From Bacteroidales bacterium (GTDB taxonomy: Bacteria; Bacteroidota; Bacteroidia; Bacteroidales; TTA-H9): a stretch of 35,381 nt of DNA. The translations under genes were made by a program, and so were the position numbers. Location: positions 1 to 35,381 of the forward strand of contig JAQVCV010000053.1 in the NCBI GenBank assembly GCA_028689615.1, in the 5' to 3' direction. The notes beneath the pieces are model-generated. The model was not told the origin of the DNA and did no database searches. It worked only from the letters and a program-made list of their open reading frames with translations. This document shows positions 1-6,051 of the stretch, one piece after another; the stretch's first letter is position 1, and the number at the start of each line of letters is the position of its first letter.

Positions 1-91
1 GATTTGCACTGTCCTATCAAAAAGCTAAATCCTTTCTTTCGTTATTATTTATCACTATCGTATCTGTCTGGTCGTCTGTCTTTTTACACTT
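1..91 (-). other. Leader of a further, partial gene cassette
   Basis: Read on the minus strand, this is the DNA that follows the crossover core G|TTGGCAAC of the attC-like site at 92-227. By analogy with the two complete cassettes it should be the 5' leader of a third cassette that continues beyond the window. I see no open frame with a start codon here. The identity as cassette DNA is an inference from the site next to it. Confidence 0.4.
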
Positions 92-227
92 GTTGCCAAC
101 GGCCGAAGCTAAGTGCAGGCGGGCATTTCAAAGCAATTAACATTCAATAAACTGTGATGCTTATTAAGTGTAACACGCTTCAATTCAACACTAATTGCCC
201 GCTTGCATTTAGCTTTTGTTATAAGCA
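92..227 (-). repeat. attC-like recombination site 1 (integron-type hairpin)
   Basis: Read on the minus strand, the site begins with GCTTATAAC (226-218), 15 nt after the stop of the last gene of cassette 2, and ends with CCGTTGGCAAC (102-92). Arms 106-125 and 196-215 pair over 18 of 20 positions, giving a long imperfect hairpin. The distance from the core G/C at 100 to that at 218 is 119 bp, identical to site 2. About 30 of the first 47 positions from the core (100 onward) equal those of site 2 (5352 onward) without gaps, including the inner loop, while parts of the stem arms differ. GCTTATAAC is the exact reverse complement of the core at the start of cassette 2 (5352-5344), the relation expected between R'' and R' of an integron cassette. 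That it is an active attC is inference. Confidence 0.7.
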
Positions 228-241
228 TAGTCATTTTTTCT

Positions 242-586
242 TCATCTAAGTAACAACAAATAAGCTGCAGCACCTTCTAATCGTTTCGGATGTTCAGCCC
301 TTCCAATAATTGAGCCCCCGAAAAGTCCGCTATTGTCATAAACATTCCCTGATGTATCAACTCTGCCAATATAGTCACCTCCGAAAGAACGTGTAAACAC
401 CCGCCCATCTGAATTGATACGCCCGACAATTGAGCCTTTAGACAATAATCCGGGGGCATAAACATAGCCATTTGAATCAACACTTCCTTTATAAGTGCCA
501 CCAAATGTGCCGGTATAGACATTACCTGAATTGTCAATACGACCTACACAAGAACCTCCAAAATGTTCATTATAAATTAAGCCCAT
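242..586 (-). CDS. Small four-repeat protein, beta-flower-like
   Basis: 114 residues from the ATG at 586; a TTG two codons upstream (592) is possible but less likely. The protein consists almost wholly of short repeats of the form G-x-I-D-x-x-G-x-V-Y followed by a Gly-rich turn, for example GRIDNSGNVYTGTFGG, four times or slightly more. The period of about 22 residues and the alternation of Gly, Asp and aromatic residues fit a symmetrical all-beta fold. It resembles the bacterial 4-fold beta-flower domain, which from memory was described in predicted prokaryotic conflict and immunity proteins; no database search was possible. There is no signal peptide or membrane segment, and the C-terminus is hydrophobic (AAAYLLLLR). 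It is the last gene of cassette 2, 3 bp of TTG-AGC after the stop of the zinc-ribbon gene. Confidence 0.7.
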   Translation of the reverse strand: MGLIYNEHFGGSCVGRIDNSGNVYTGTFGGTYKGSVDSNGYVYAPGLLSKGSIVGRINSDGRVFTRSFGGDYIGRVDTSGNVYDNSGLFGGSIIGRAEHPKRLEGAAAYLLLLR

Positions 587-592
587 GCTCAA

Positions 593-787
593 TTATCTTG
601 AATAGACCTTATCATAATCAGAGTATTCCTTTGACCCACATTTTGGACAAACAGTACCATTTCCATCTCCGCAATTGCTGCAATATTTTTTGCCACATTT
701 ACGGCAAGTATGTACAGGAAAATAGTTCGATGAAGAAGATTTTTCTGCTTTGCGTCCACAATTTGGACAACTACTATAATCGCTCAT
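593..787 (-). CDS. Small zinc-ribbon protein
   Basis: 64 residues, ATG at 787. It has four CxxC-type pairs: CPNC (residues 7-10), CRKC, CSNC and CPKC, enough ligands for two zinc sites in tandem. There is no further domain, signal peptide or membrane segment. Such small proteins usually act as protein- or nucleic-acid-binding adaptors, but the sequence shows no partner. Its stop lies directly against the beta-flower-like gene. Before the IS66 insertion its start lay only 24 nt downstream of the stop of the 181-residue zinc-ribbon gene, so the genes formed one operon. It is now separated from that gene by 2.6 kb of IS66, which may leave it without its original promoter. Confidence 0.75.
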   Translation of the reverse strand: MSDYSSCPNCGRKAEKSSSSNYFPVHTCRKCGKKYCSNCGDGNGTVCPKCGSKEYSDYDKVYSR

Positions 788-823
788 AATTTTAAAAGTT
801 AAGGTTGAAAATTAAAGTTGTAA

Positions 824-848
824 GTAAGCATTCGGTGAACCCCGTATT
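824..848 (+). repeat. IS66 left terminal inverted repeat
   Basis: 25-bp terminal repeat beginning GTAAGCATTCGGT, with one mismatch to the right copy. It is preceded by the target duplication AGTTGTAA at 816-823. Confidence 0.95.
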
Positions 849-912
849 GGACTGTTAAAAAAACTCCCCGATTTTCAGAGAGTCTCTTAAATGTTCATAG
901 AACTATGATAGA

Positions 913-2571
913 CTATGATAGGATTGCTAGATTTTCAGAGTTTTTTGCAAGATAATGGTGAGGCAGCAGGTCGTCCAAGTTTTTGGAATAATCACCATCG
1001 TAGTCGTGGACATGGTTCAGGAAGTAAACCAACCATTCCCGGAAGTTGACCCCATGAGCCTTGCAGCATCCGAACAGGGTATACATGATGGCCGCATTTT
1101 CGGCTGCATCGTGGTTTCCGCAGAACAACCACGATTTTCGTCCGAGTGCCACCGGCCTGATGGCGTTTTCGCCAAGGTTGTTGTCCATCTTCAGCCTGCC
1201 GTCCAGGTGGTACCGGGTCAATTTGTGGTACATACCATAGGTGTAGTGGATGGCTTTTCCGATGCGGCCTTTGGGCAAAACCTTCGGGTATTCGCTGACC
1301 ATCCATTTCTCGAAGGCAACCATAATGGGATAGGAAAGGCGGGAACGAAGTTCGCTTCGCTCTTCAAAGGAAAGGTTTTCCTCATCGGCACGTCTTTCCA
1401 CGGCATAGAGCAGGCCGATCTGCTCCAGGGCATAGTCCGCCCTGGCTTTGTCTTCCGCCTGGGCCTCGGTAAATCGTCGCCGGCAGTGCGCCCAACACCC
1501 GATCGGCAAAACGCCCTTTTTGTTCTCGTACATGTCGTATACCGCGTACCCGTCACTTTGTATCACCCCCTGATAATTCCGGAACAGTTCCAATGCTACT
1601 TTCTGTGCTCGCGAACCCTGGTCGTAATGGAAGAAGACCAGGTCTTCTATAACCGCTCGAACCATCCAGAGGTACCCTTTCACCGTCTTATGCTTTTCGT
1701 TGTTAATGATCGGGATCGTGGTCTCGTCCGACTGGATGTAATCGGTTTGCAGCACCAGTTCCCTGATCCGGTAATAAGTCGGCCTGAGCAGGTCGGCGAC
1801 TTCCTGGAACCAGTCGTTGACGGTTGCAGACGGGATACTGATACCCAATTGCTTAAACATTTGCAGTTGGCGGTAGAACGGGAGATGATTGACATATTTG
1901 TCAATGGTCAGGTCGGCCAGCAGGCTGGCACCGGCATAACTCCGGGGAATCGGCAAGGCGGGCATGGCTGCCGTAATAACCGGACTGGTAACCTCCTGAC
2001 TTTTGTCCCTAAGAACAAACTTATGACGGATGATCCGGGTAACAAAAAACGTAGCCGGTTGGCGATCCAGCATCTCGGTGACCTCAGGTTCCAATTCCAC
2101 CCATACTTCGGGATCAATGGTGTCTTTATCCATTCCTTCAGGATACAGATGAACTTCTTTTCTGGGAAGACTCTCGGGGAGGGGCTTGCGAAGCGGGTGA
2201 ACCTTAGCTTTCTCCTTCTTCATCAAAGACTTATTTTTGAACTCTTCGATCTCGGCTTGTGCGCTGGTGGCCAGTTCCTTTTCCTCCGGAAGCAGGTCCA
2301 GTCCGTCAAAATCCATGATCCTCATCTGAGCATCTTCCTGGATGAACCGTTCGCTGGACTTTCCTCATACCTTACGCTTGAGATACTCAACCTGCTGCTG
2401 GAGGGAAAGGATCTGGAGGTCCTTTTCACTGAGTTGATTTTGGAAAGAGGCTCTTTCTTTCTCGAAGTCCTCATACCCTTTAATTTGGCTCTGGAGCCTT
2501 GCAGCCTCCCGGAAAAGCCGGTCCCGTTCTTCGAGGATTTCTTGCAGAAAAAGGGTCTCTTCGGTCGTCAT
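913..2571 (-). pseudogene. tnpC: IS66 transposase TnpC, interrupted by an in-frame TGA
   Basis: DDE transposase of the IS66 family. The reading frame runs from ATG 2571 to the stop at 913-915 with a single in-frame TGA at 2367-2365, so a 68-residue N-terminal piece (2365-2571) is followed by a 470-residue piece that could restart at ATG 2325. The N-terminal piece is the coiled-coil/leucine-zipper region and ends LKRKV. After the stop the frame continues GKSSERFIQ. Together they rebuild the conserved 'LFGxxSEK' region of IS66 transposases, with the stop at the aromatic (usually Phe) position. The long piece holds the catalytic triad context QSDETTIP, QSDGYAVYD and NNLGENAIRP. The stop is either a disabling mutation or, less likely, tolerated by translation restart. 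A 607-codon frame on the other strand is an antisense shadow. Confidence 0.9.
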
Positions 2572-2653
2572 TCTTACTTGCTCTTAACGAAGGCAAATAT
2601 ACTGAATGACAATGAATTAAACAATATTTTCTACTATAAAACACCCTCTTTTT

Positions 2654-3004
2654 TTATCCTTTTCTCCATCTTTTTTTCCGCCGGTGCCCTTCGGATGAAA
2701 CGCCCCGGACCATCATCATCAGGTCCTGCCAACTGGTATGAAAAGCATTGGTTTCCTCGTCAAAAACCGGCAGCGTGAACGTGCCGGATTCCAGCCTCAT
2801 ATGGTAGATCACCAGTCCGCCACACTCCATATGCAAGACCTTCAAACTCGTACACGACCGGTTGATGAAAATGAACACCTCTCCATCCTGCACGTTGCGC
2901 CGCATCTGGTTGGTTACAATACCACTCAGGGTGTAAAAGCTCTTCCGCATGTCAGTTGGGTAGGCATACAGGTAATAGCTCATCGATGCTGTCAGTGCAA
3001 ACAT
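2654..3004 (-). CDS. tnpB: IS66 TnpB accessory protein
   Basis: 116 residues of the IS66 Orf2/TnpB family, of normal length. The motifs YPTDMRKSFYTL and DGEVFIFINRSCTSLKVLH are the usual signature (cf. 'GxxDMRKGxdgLaaxV ... GxlFvFrgRrxdrlKil'). It is needed with TnpA and TnpC for transposition in this family; its biochemical role is poorly known. It lies 5 nt downstream of tnpA and 82 nt upstream of tnpC. No damage is visible. Confidence 0.93.
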   Translation of the reverse strand: MFALTASMSYYLYAYPTDMRKSFYTLSGIVTNQMRRNVQDGEVFIFINRSCTSLKVLHMECGGLVIYHMRLESGTFTLPVFDEETNAFHTSWQDLMMMVRGVSSEGHRRKKRWRKG

Positions 3005-3009
3005 CCGCT

Positions 3010-3357
3010 TCAGCGTGCCAGTAACAACAAGGAACGTATCATCTCCAGATCAGCATCTTCGCTAAGTTTGAGCATAACCCCGTTCGGATAGGTGATCTCG
3101 AAGAAGGATCCTTTCGTAGTTCCGGCTTCTGGAAACGCGTGTCTGGACATGGATTTTGTTGGGCGCGGATCAAAGCGATCATTTTCAAAAACAAGTGGAA
3201 CAAATCCTTTTTGACCTGGCAACTTATTTTTCAATTTCCGCTGCCAGTAGAAAAACTTGGCCTCGTTCATTCCCTGGTTTGTACAATAAGAACGGACGGA
3301 CAACCCCGATTCCAGAAAGTCATCGTAGATCGTCATGAATGCTTGTTCGGTTATCAT
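3010..3357 (-). CDS. tnpA: IS66 TnpA, helix-turn-helix accessory protein
   Basis: 115 residues, ATG at 3357. The N-terminal half (FMTIYDDFLESGLSVRSYC, then MNEAKFFYWQRKLK) is a helix-turn-helix of the IS66/IS3 Orf1 type. The C-terminal part, ITYPNGVMLKLSED, is the short conserved tail common in IS66 TnpA proteins. It probably binds the IS ends. First gene of the IS66 operon, with only about 60 bp between its start and the right inverted repeat. Confidence 0.9.
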   Translation of the reverse strand: MITEQAFMTIYDDFLESGLSVRSYCTNQGMNEAKFFYWQRKLKNKLPGQKGFVPLVFENDRFDPRPTKSMSRHAFPEAGTTKGSFFEITYPNGVMLKLSEDADLEMIRSLLLLAR

Positions 3358-3419
3358 GGTGCTCTGTCTGATATTGTTTTTGCTTGCCAGACAAAGCTAT
3401 AGGGCGTATAACATTTTAG

Positions 3420-3444
3420 AATACGGGGTTGACCGAATGCTTAC
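3420..3444 (-). repeat. IS66 right terminal inverted repeat, supplies a stop codon
   Basis: 25-bp copy of the left end, followed by the target duplication AGTTGTAA (3445-3452). On the minus strand, reading in from the host gene, the junction reads CTG TAA. The host gene's last Leu codon is therefore completed and stopped by IS sequence. Confidence 0.95.
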
Positions 3445-3986
3445 AGTTGTAATGGTTGGGCATTAACGTTAATTGGAGAAGAATTATCATATTCGATTGA
3501 TATACTGCCAATAACATACTTTTTTAAGTAACCTTCTAATGTGCTAAATTCGCCACTCCCTAATAGATGCTCCCATAAATCAATACTTACAGTAAGTAAC
3601 ATGCCTTTTGCATAACTTTTTCCACTTGGAGAATAAATAAGTTCATAAATCATCATAGACTTTGGTTTCTTATCCCATCTGAATTCAAATTCCTCCTCTC
3701 CTGTGATTTTTCGTAAGAAAAGTGCAGCATCGTTATTGTCTACTGGAGGTATGTTAAAAGGTTCAATGCCCTTAAGTTTATAAGTATAACTACCTAAAAG
3801 CAACATGCCTGTAAATTCTTTGTGGCAATTTGGACAAACAACTTTTTCAAGGTCAGTTTGGCAAAAACCACATTGGAACATAACGTTGTGATGTTCATTA
3901 ACATTACCACAATGATTGCACTTAACAGAAATATCAGTTGGGTCAATTGGGTAACTGCATAAGGGGCAATTTGATGTAGTTTCCAT
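3441..3986 (-). CDS. Double zinc-ribbon protein of unknown function
   Basis: 181 residues. The first 60 residues hold two zinc-binding units: CPLC (8-11) with CNHC, then CGFC with CPNC. The remaining 120 residues are a soluble alpha/beta segment I do not recognise. There is no signal peptide or membrane helix. It is the fourth gene of cassette 2, 9 nt after the previous gene. Its stop codon lies inside the right end of the IS66 element. Rebuilding the target shows the original end was CAA CTT TAA (Gln-Leu-stop), now CAA CTG TAA, so the protein sequence is unchanged. The N-terminal ribbons suggest an adaptor or nucleic-acid-binding role, which is inference. Confidence 0.78.
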   Translation of the reverse strand: METTSNCPLCSYPIDPTDISVKCNHCGNVNEHHNVMFQCGFCQTDLEKVVCPNCHKEFTGMLLLGSYTYKLKGIEPFNIPPVDNNDAALFLRKITGEEEFEFRWDKKPKSMMIYELIYSPSGKSYAKGMLLTVSIDLWEHLLGSGEFSTLEGYLKKYVIGSISIEYDNSSPINVNAQPLQL

Positions 3987-3995
3987 ACGAAAAAT

Positions 3996-4358
3996 TTAAA
4001 AGGATTTTTTAATATGGTTTCTTGCTCCGTCTTCAGTAATGATAGTAAAAGAACCATCGGAATGATACTCTAACTGCTCAACAGTAGTTTTGTACCTTTT
4101 CCCTTCATAAGTGCCTTCAAAACGAATGAATAGTTTTCCAATATGTTCTTCTCCAGTTGCCTGTGGGTTATCAGATGCATAAAGCCTACCACATGCTTCA
4201 TATTCATCATAACCCAACTTATTGCAATGGATAAAAAGAATTGTCTTGATGGTTTTAGGGAAAGAAAATTCAACAAGAGCGATGCTGGGAAACTTTAACA
4301 AAGTTTCTGCTTTTGGTGTCATGTGAATTTTAAGCTGGTTTACTTTGTATGTGCTCAT
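3996..4358 (-). CDS. Unknown soluble protein of cassette 2
   Basis: 120 residues from the ATG at 4358 (MSTYKVNQ). The open frame extends 16 codons further upstream, but that extension overlaps the end of the 55-residue gene and starts weakly, so I prefer 4358, which gives 17 nt of spacing. The protein has no signal peptide or transmembrane segment and no motif I recognise. It alternates predicted beta strands (KTILFIHCNKLG, KLFIRFEGTYEGKRYKTTV, GSFTIITEDG), suggesting a small beta-rich fold. It is the third gene of cassette 2. Confidence 0.7.
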   Translation of the reverse strand: MSTYKVNQLKIHMTPKAETLLKFPSIALVEFSFPKTIKTILFIHCNKLGYDEYEACGRLYASDNPQATGEEHIGKLFIRFEGTYEGKRYKTTVEQLEYHSDGSFTIITEDGARNHIKKSF

Positions 4359-4375
4359 TTTAAATGATTTAAATG

Positions 4376-4543
4376 TTAATACTTGCGAGTTACTTTGTTC
4401 ACGCACTTACTTGGTACAGGTCTGTCAGGATGAAAACCTTGGTCACTTGTATAAAGTGTGCAACTTGCTTTTTTGTGGTCGCTTGACCAAACTTTGCAGT
4501 GTGAGCAATCGGCACAGCGATCGCCAGATTTAATTGTTGCCAT
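4376..4543 (-). CDS. 55-residue Cys-rich protein
   Basis: ATG at 4543, TAA at 4378-4376; the protein is MATIKSGDRCADC at the start and KCVNKVTRKY at the end. Five cysteines, three of them in CADCSHC (residues 10-16) with C28 and C47, suggest a small metal-binding fold. It lies 2 nt after the CFI-box gene and 17 nt before the next gene, in perfect operon phase. It is shorter than usual gene-calling cutoffs and easily missed; a 62-codon plus-strand frame over the same DNA is its antisense shadow. Function unknown. Confidence 0.72.
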   Translation of the reverse strand: MATIKSGDRCADCSHCKVWSSDHKKASCTLYTSDQGFHPDRPVPSKCVNKVTRKY

Positions 4544-4545
4544 AA

Positions 4546-5289
4546 TTAGATTTCCTTTCTTTTTAAATGATTTGCAATTTTTATAAGAGGTACTATTAGC
4601 ATTGATTTTGTAAATGCTTTCAATGAGTTACTTTTTGCAATTTGATTGGCTATTGGCGGTGAAATCCAATAATAGAAAGCCACGAACAACTTCCCTAATT
4701 TAAAGTTCAACAACCAGTTATCTCTAAAATCCTTAAGTAGAATAACTTCATTGGCATAGGGAGTACCGTAAACAGCCGTTGCTATGAAACAACCTGATTT
4801 TTTCTGTTTTGTTTTTTCAAGTTCTTTTGCACATTCAATTCCTAAAGAGCTATCCTCACCTGCTAATTCAATAGCTTTTTGAAAATTCTCTAACGATAAT
4901 TGTTTACTACCCATAAATGAAGTTCTCGCGAAAATTGCATACCTATAGTAAATTTCCGCTTTTTGTTCATTTGTTTGGGCTAACTCAAGTGCTGTTTCAT
5001 AGTACTTTTTTGCATTCCCATGCGTTCCTCTTGAATTAATTGGTTTTTGCCAACAACCATAGCACTGAGCTTTTAGAATTGCACTTTCCAACAGAATGAT
5101 TGGATTTGAGCTTTTCTTTTCTGCTAAATCACATTGTTTAACCATTTTCTCACAGAATAAATCTCTTTTTGAATCATAACCATCTGGCATCATTGGCATT
5201 GCGATTGTATTTCCAAAATACTCATCTACTTCTGCTTTGACTTCCTCTAACAAAGCCATTGCAATTTTGTCATTTGAACTTAGTTCCAT
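4546..5289 (-). CDS. CFI-box C-terminal domain protein with TPR-like region
   Basis: 247 residues, ATG at 5289. Residues 1-165 are helical and TPR-like (paired helices such as NAKKYYETALELAQTNEQKA, then LENFQKAIELAGEDSS). The C-terminal 80 residues begin with GCFIATAVYGTPYANEV and match the 'CFI-box-CTERM' domain, which I recall as a short C-terminal module with the Cys-Phe-Ile motif followed by ATAxYG and a hydrophobic stretch; its function is not known. A weakly hydrophobic segment (KLFVAFYYWISPPIANQIA) near the C-terminus may contact membrane. It is the first gene of cassette 2, starting 62 nt inside the cassette. Confidence 0.8.
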   Translation of the reverse strand: MELSSNDKIAMALLEEVKAEVDEYFGNTIAMPMMPDGYDSKRDLFCEKMVKQCDLAEKKSSNPIILLESAILKAQCYGCWQKPINSRGTHGNAKKYYETALELAQTNEQKAEIYYRYAIFARTSFMGSKQLSLENFQKAIELAGEDSSLGIECAKELEKTKQKKSGCFIATAVYGTPYANEVILLKDFRDNWLLNFKLGKLFVAFYYWISPPIANQIAKSNSLKAFTKSMLIVPLIKIANHLKRKEI

Positions 5290-5343
5290 TGCTTTAAAAT
5301 TTTAGTTAGACATTATTGAAATTGTACGGTTCTTCCTTGACTT

Positions 5344-5480
5344 GCTTATAACGGTCAAGTATAAGCGTAGTGCGGGTTTTCAGAGAAATTCACTGTCAAC
5401 CCGCACTAATGTTTATTAATGGAAAAATGCTTAATTTCTGCAATTCATCCCGCATTACGCTTATACAATGTTGTAGCACG
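5344..5480 (-). repeat. attC-like recombination site 2 (integron-type hairpin)
   Basis: On the minus strand it runs from CGTGCTACAAC (5480-5470), 17 nt after the stop of the TM2 gene, to CCGTTATAAGC (5354-5344). The arms 5359-5376 and 5449-5466 pair over 17 of 18 positions. An alternative inner hairpin GTGCGGGTT / AACCCGCAC (5370-5378 and 5398-5406) is perfect. The core-to-core length is 119 bp (5352 to 5470), the same as site 1. GTGCTACAAC is the exact reverse complement of the core 6028-6019 at the start of its cassette. The site could also act as a transcription terminator. Its recombination role is inferred. Confidence 0.75.
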
Positions 5481-6027
5481 TTTTTCATTTTTCAACTTAG
5501 CTCGACATTGCTTTCAAATTCCGCATTGTGTCTGTAGCAATGTCTTTATTATAATTCTTCACAAGACCTGGAAGTCTGAACAGGTCAATCAACCACCAAA
5601 TAAAAAATCCGCCACCTGTCAACCAAAAAACTACTTGAAGTCCCCATTTTCTTAGGTATCCGTAATGCATTGCTAATACGATTATCAAAAATAGGTAAGC
5701 GATACCAAGAGATTTTGCTTTTCTTTTGTATTCTTCGACAAATTCTTCTTGTTTCTGAGCTGGCATTTTCGCCAATTCATTTTTTACCATTGAAGGTAAG
5801 TTGTCAGCAATAGATGCTGAAATGTAAAGTTTTGATTCTTGTTCCATTTTAAATCCTTTGATTTGTTAAATCCTACTCGTAAGGTTTTTCGGTAACACCC
5901 CGTTTAAATGGTATTCGGCTCCATATTTTTCAATATTTTCATTTTACTTGTCAGTTATAAACTGTCAAAGTAAAAATTTGGTGGTTCTCTTGTCTGTTTG
6001 TGTTCCGTCATTTTAAATGTGCTACAA
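5352..6027 (-). mobile_element. Predicted gene cassette 1 (TM2 protein)
   Basis: 676-bp unit on the minus strand: start core G|TTGTAGCAC (6028/6027), a leader of about 180 nt, one gene (5847-5497), then attC-like site 2. The defining feature is the perfect 10-bp inverted repeat GTTGTAGCAC / GTGCTACAAC at 5470-5479 and 6019-6028. The leader contains a sequence TACTTTGAC (minus strand) that might be a weak -7 box and an 18-codon frame starting at 6011 that I do not consider a gene. One gene followed immediately by a hairpin site is the canonical cassette plan. Confidence 0.62.
5497..5847 (-). CDS. TM2-domain membrane protein
   Basis: 116 residues, ATG at 5847. Residues 1-45 are a charged cytoplasmic helix (NELAKMPAQKQEEFVEEYKR). 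Two hydrophobic segments follow: LGIAYLFLIIVLAMHYGYL (about 47-65) and VVFWLTGGGFFIWWLIDLF (about 72-90). The second, with the preceding YGYLRKWG and the trailing IDLFRLPGLV, matches the TM2 domain (paired helices with a Gly-rich turn and a WxxxD motif). TM2 proteins are small membrane proteins of unclear function, frequent in mobile gene pools. It is the only gene of predicted cassette 1 and the gene nearest the recombinase. Confidence 0.8.
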   Translation of the reverse strand: MEQESKLYISASIADNLPSMVKNELAKMPAQKQEEFVEEYKRKAKSLGIAYLFLIIVLAMHYGYLRKWGLQVVFWLTGGGFFIWWLIDLFRLPGLVKNYNKDIATDTMRNLKAMSS

Positions 6028-6051
6028 CTAGTATATATCCACATAAACTTG
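6019..6051 (-). other. Candidate attI site directly downstream of the recombinase gene
   Basis: On the minus strand, 24 nt after the recombinase stop (6054-6052), the sequence reads TATACTAG|TTGTAGCAC. The TTGTAGCAC part belongs to cassette 1 (it pairs with GTGCTACAAC of attC-like site 2), so the sequence between the stop and G6028 is the fixed, integrase-side half of the junction. Only one junction is seen, so the extent of the site is unknown. Confidence 0.5.

Larger units (their letters stand above)
824..3444 (-). mobile_element. IS66-family insertion sequence, complete ends, with target duplication
   Basis: The element is 2621 bp with terminal inverted repeats of 25 bp (824-848 and 3420-3444; 24 of 25 match) that start GTAAGCATTCGGT. 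The GTAA tip is typical of IS66. It is flanked by a perfect 8-bp direct repeat AGTTGTAA (816-823 and 3445-3452), the duplication length known for IS66. It carries the three-gene set tnpA, tnpB, tnpC on the minus strand, with tnpC interrupted by a stop. It is richer in G and C than the surrounding cassette DNA. It sits inside the cassette 2 operon. Confidence 0.95.
100..5351 (-). mobile_element. Predicted gene cassette 2: six small genes plus an IS66 insertion
   Basis: On the minus strand the cassette starts at the crossover G|TTATAAGC (5352/5351), has a 62-nt leader, carries six co-directional genes (5289 to 242) and ends in attC-like site 1. It measures 5252 bp, or about 2623 bp without the IS66 element and its extra target copy. 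The ends are defined by the perfect 9-bp inverted repeat GTTATAAGC / GCTTATAAC at 218-226 and 5344-5352. Gene spacing is tight (2 to 24 nt once the IS is removed), so this is a multi-gene cassette, whereas classical integron cassettes usually carry one gene. It is clearly richer in A and T than the housekeeping genes from 10 kb on, consistent with lateral origin. Confidence 0.6.

Noticed and set aside
472-789. 105-codon plus-strand frame
   Set aside because: Antisense to the zinc-ribbon and beta-flower-like genes, whose Cys pairs and repeats are clear.
955-2778. 607-codon plus-strand open frame
   Set aside because: It is antisense to IS66 tnpC/tnpB, which have recognisable transposase motifs; its translation shows no domain.
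5370-5406. Simple intrinsic terminator after the TM2 gene
   Set aside because: The inner hairpin exists but has no U-run, and the outer 18-bp stem with paired cores fits an attC-like site better; a secondary terminator role is not excluded.
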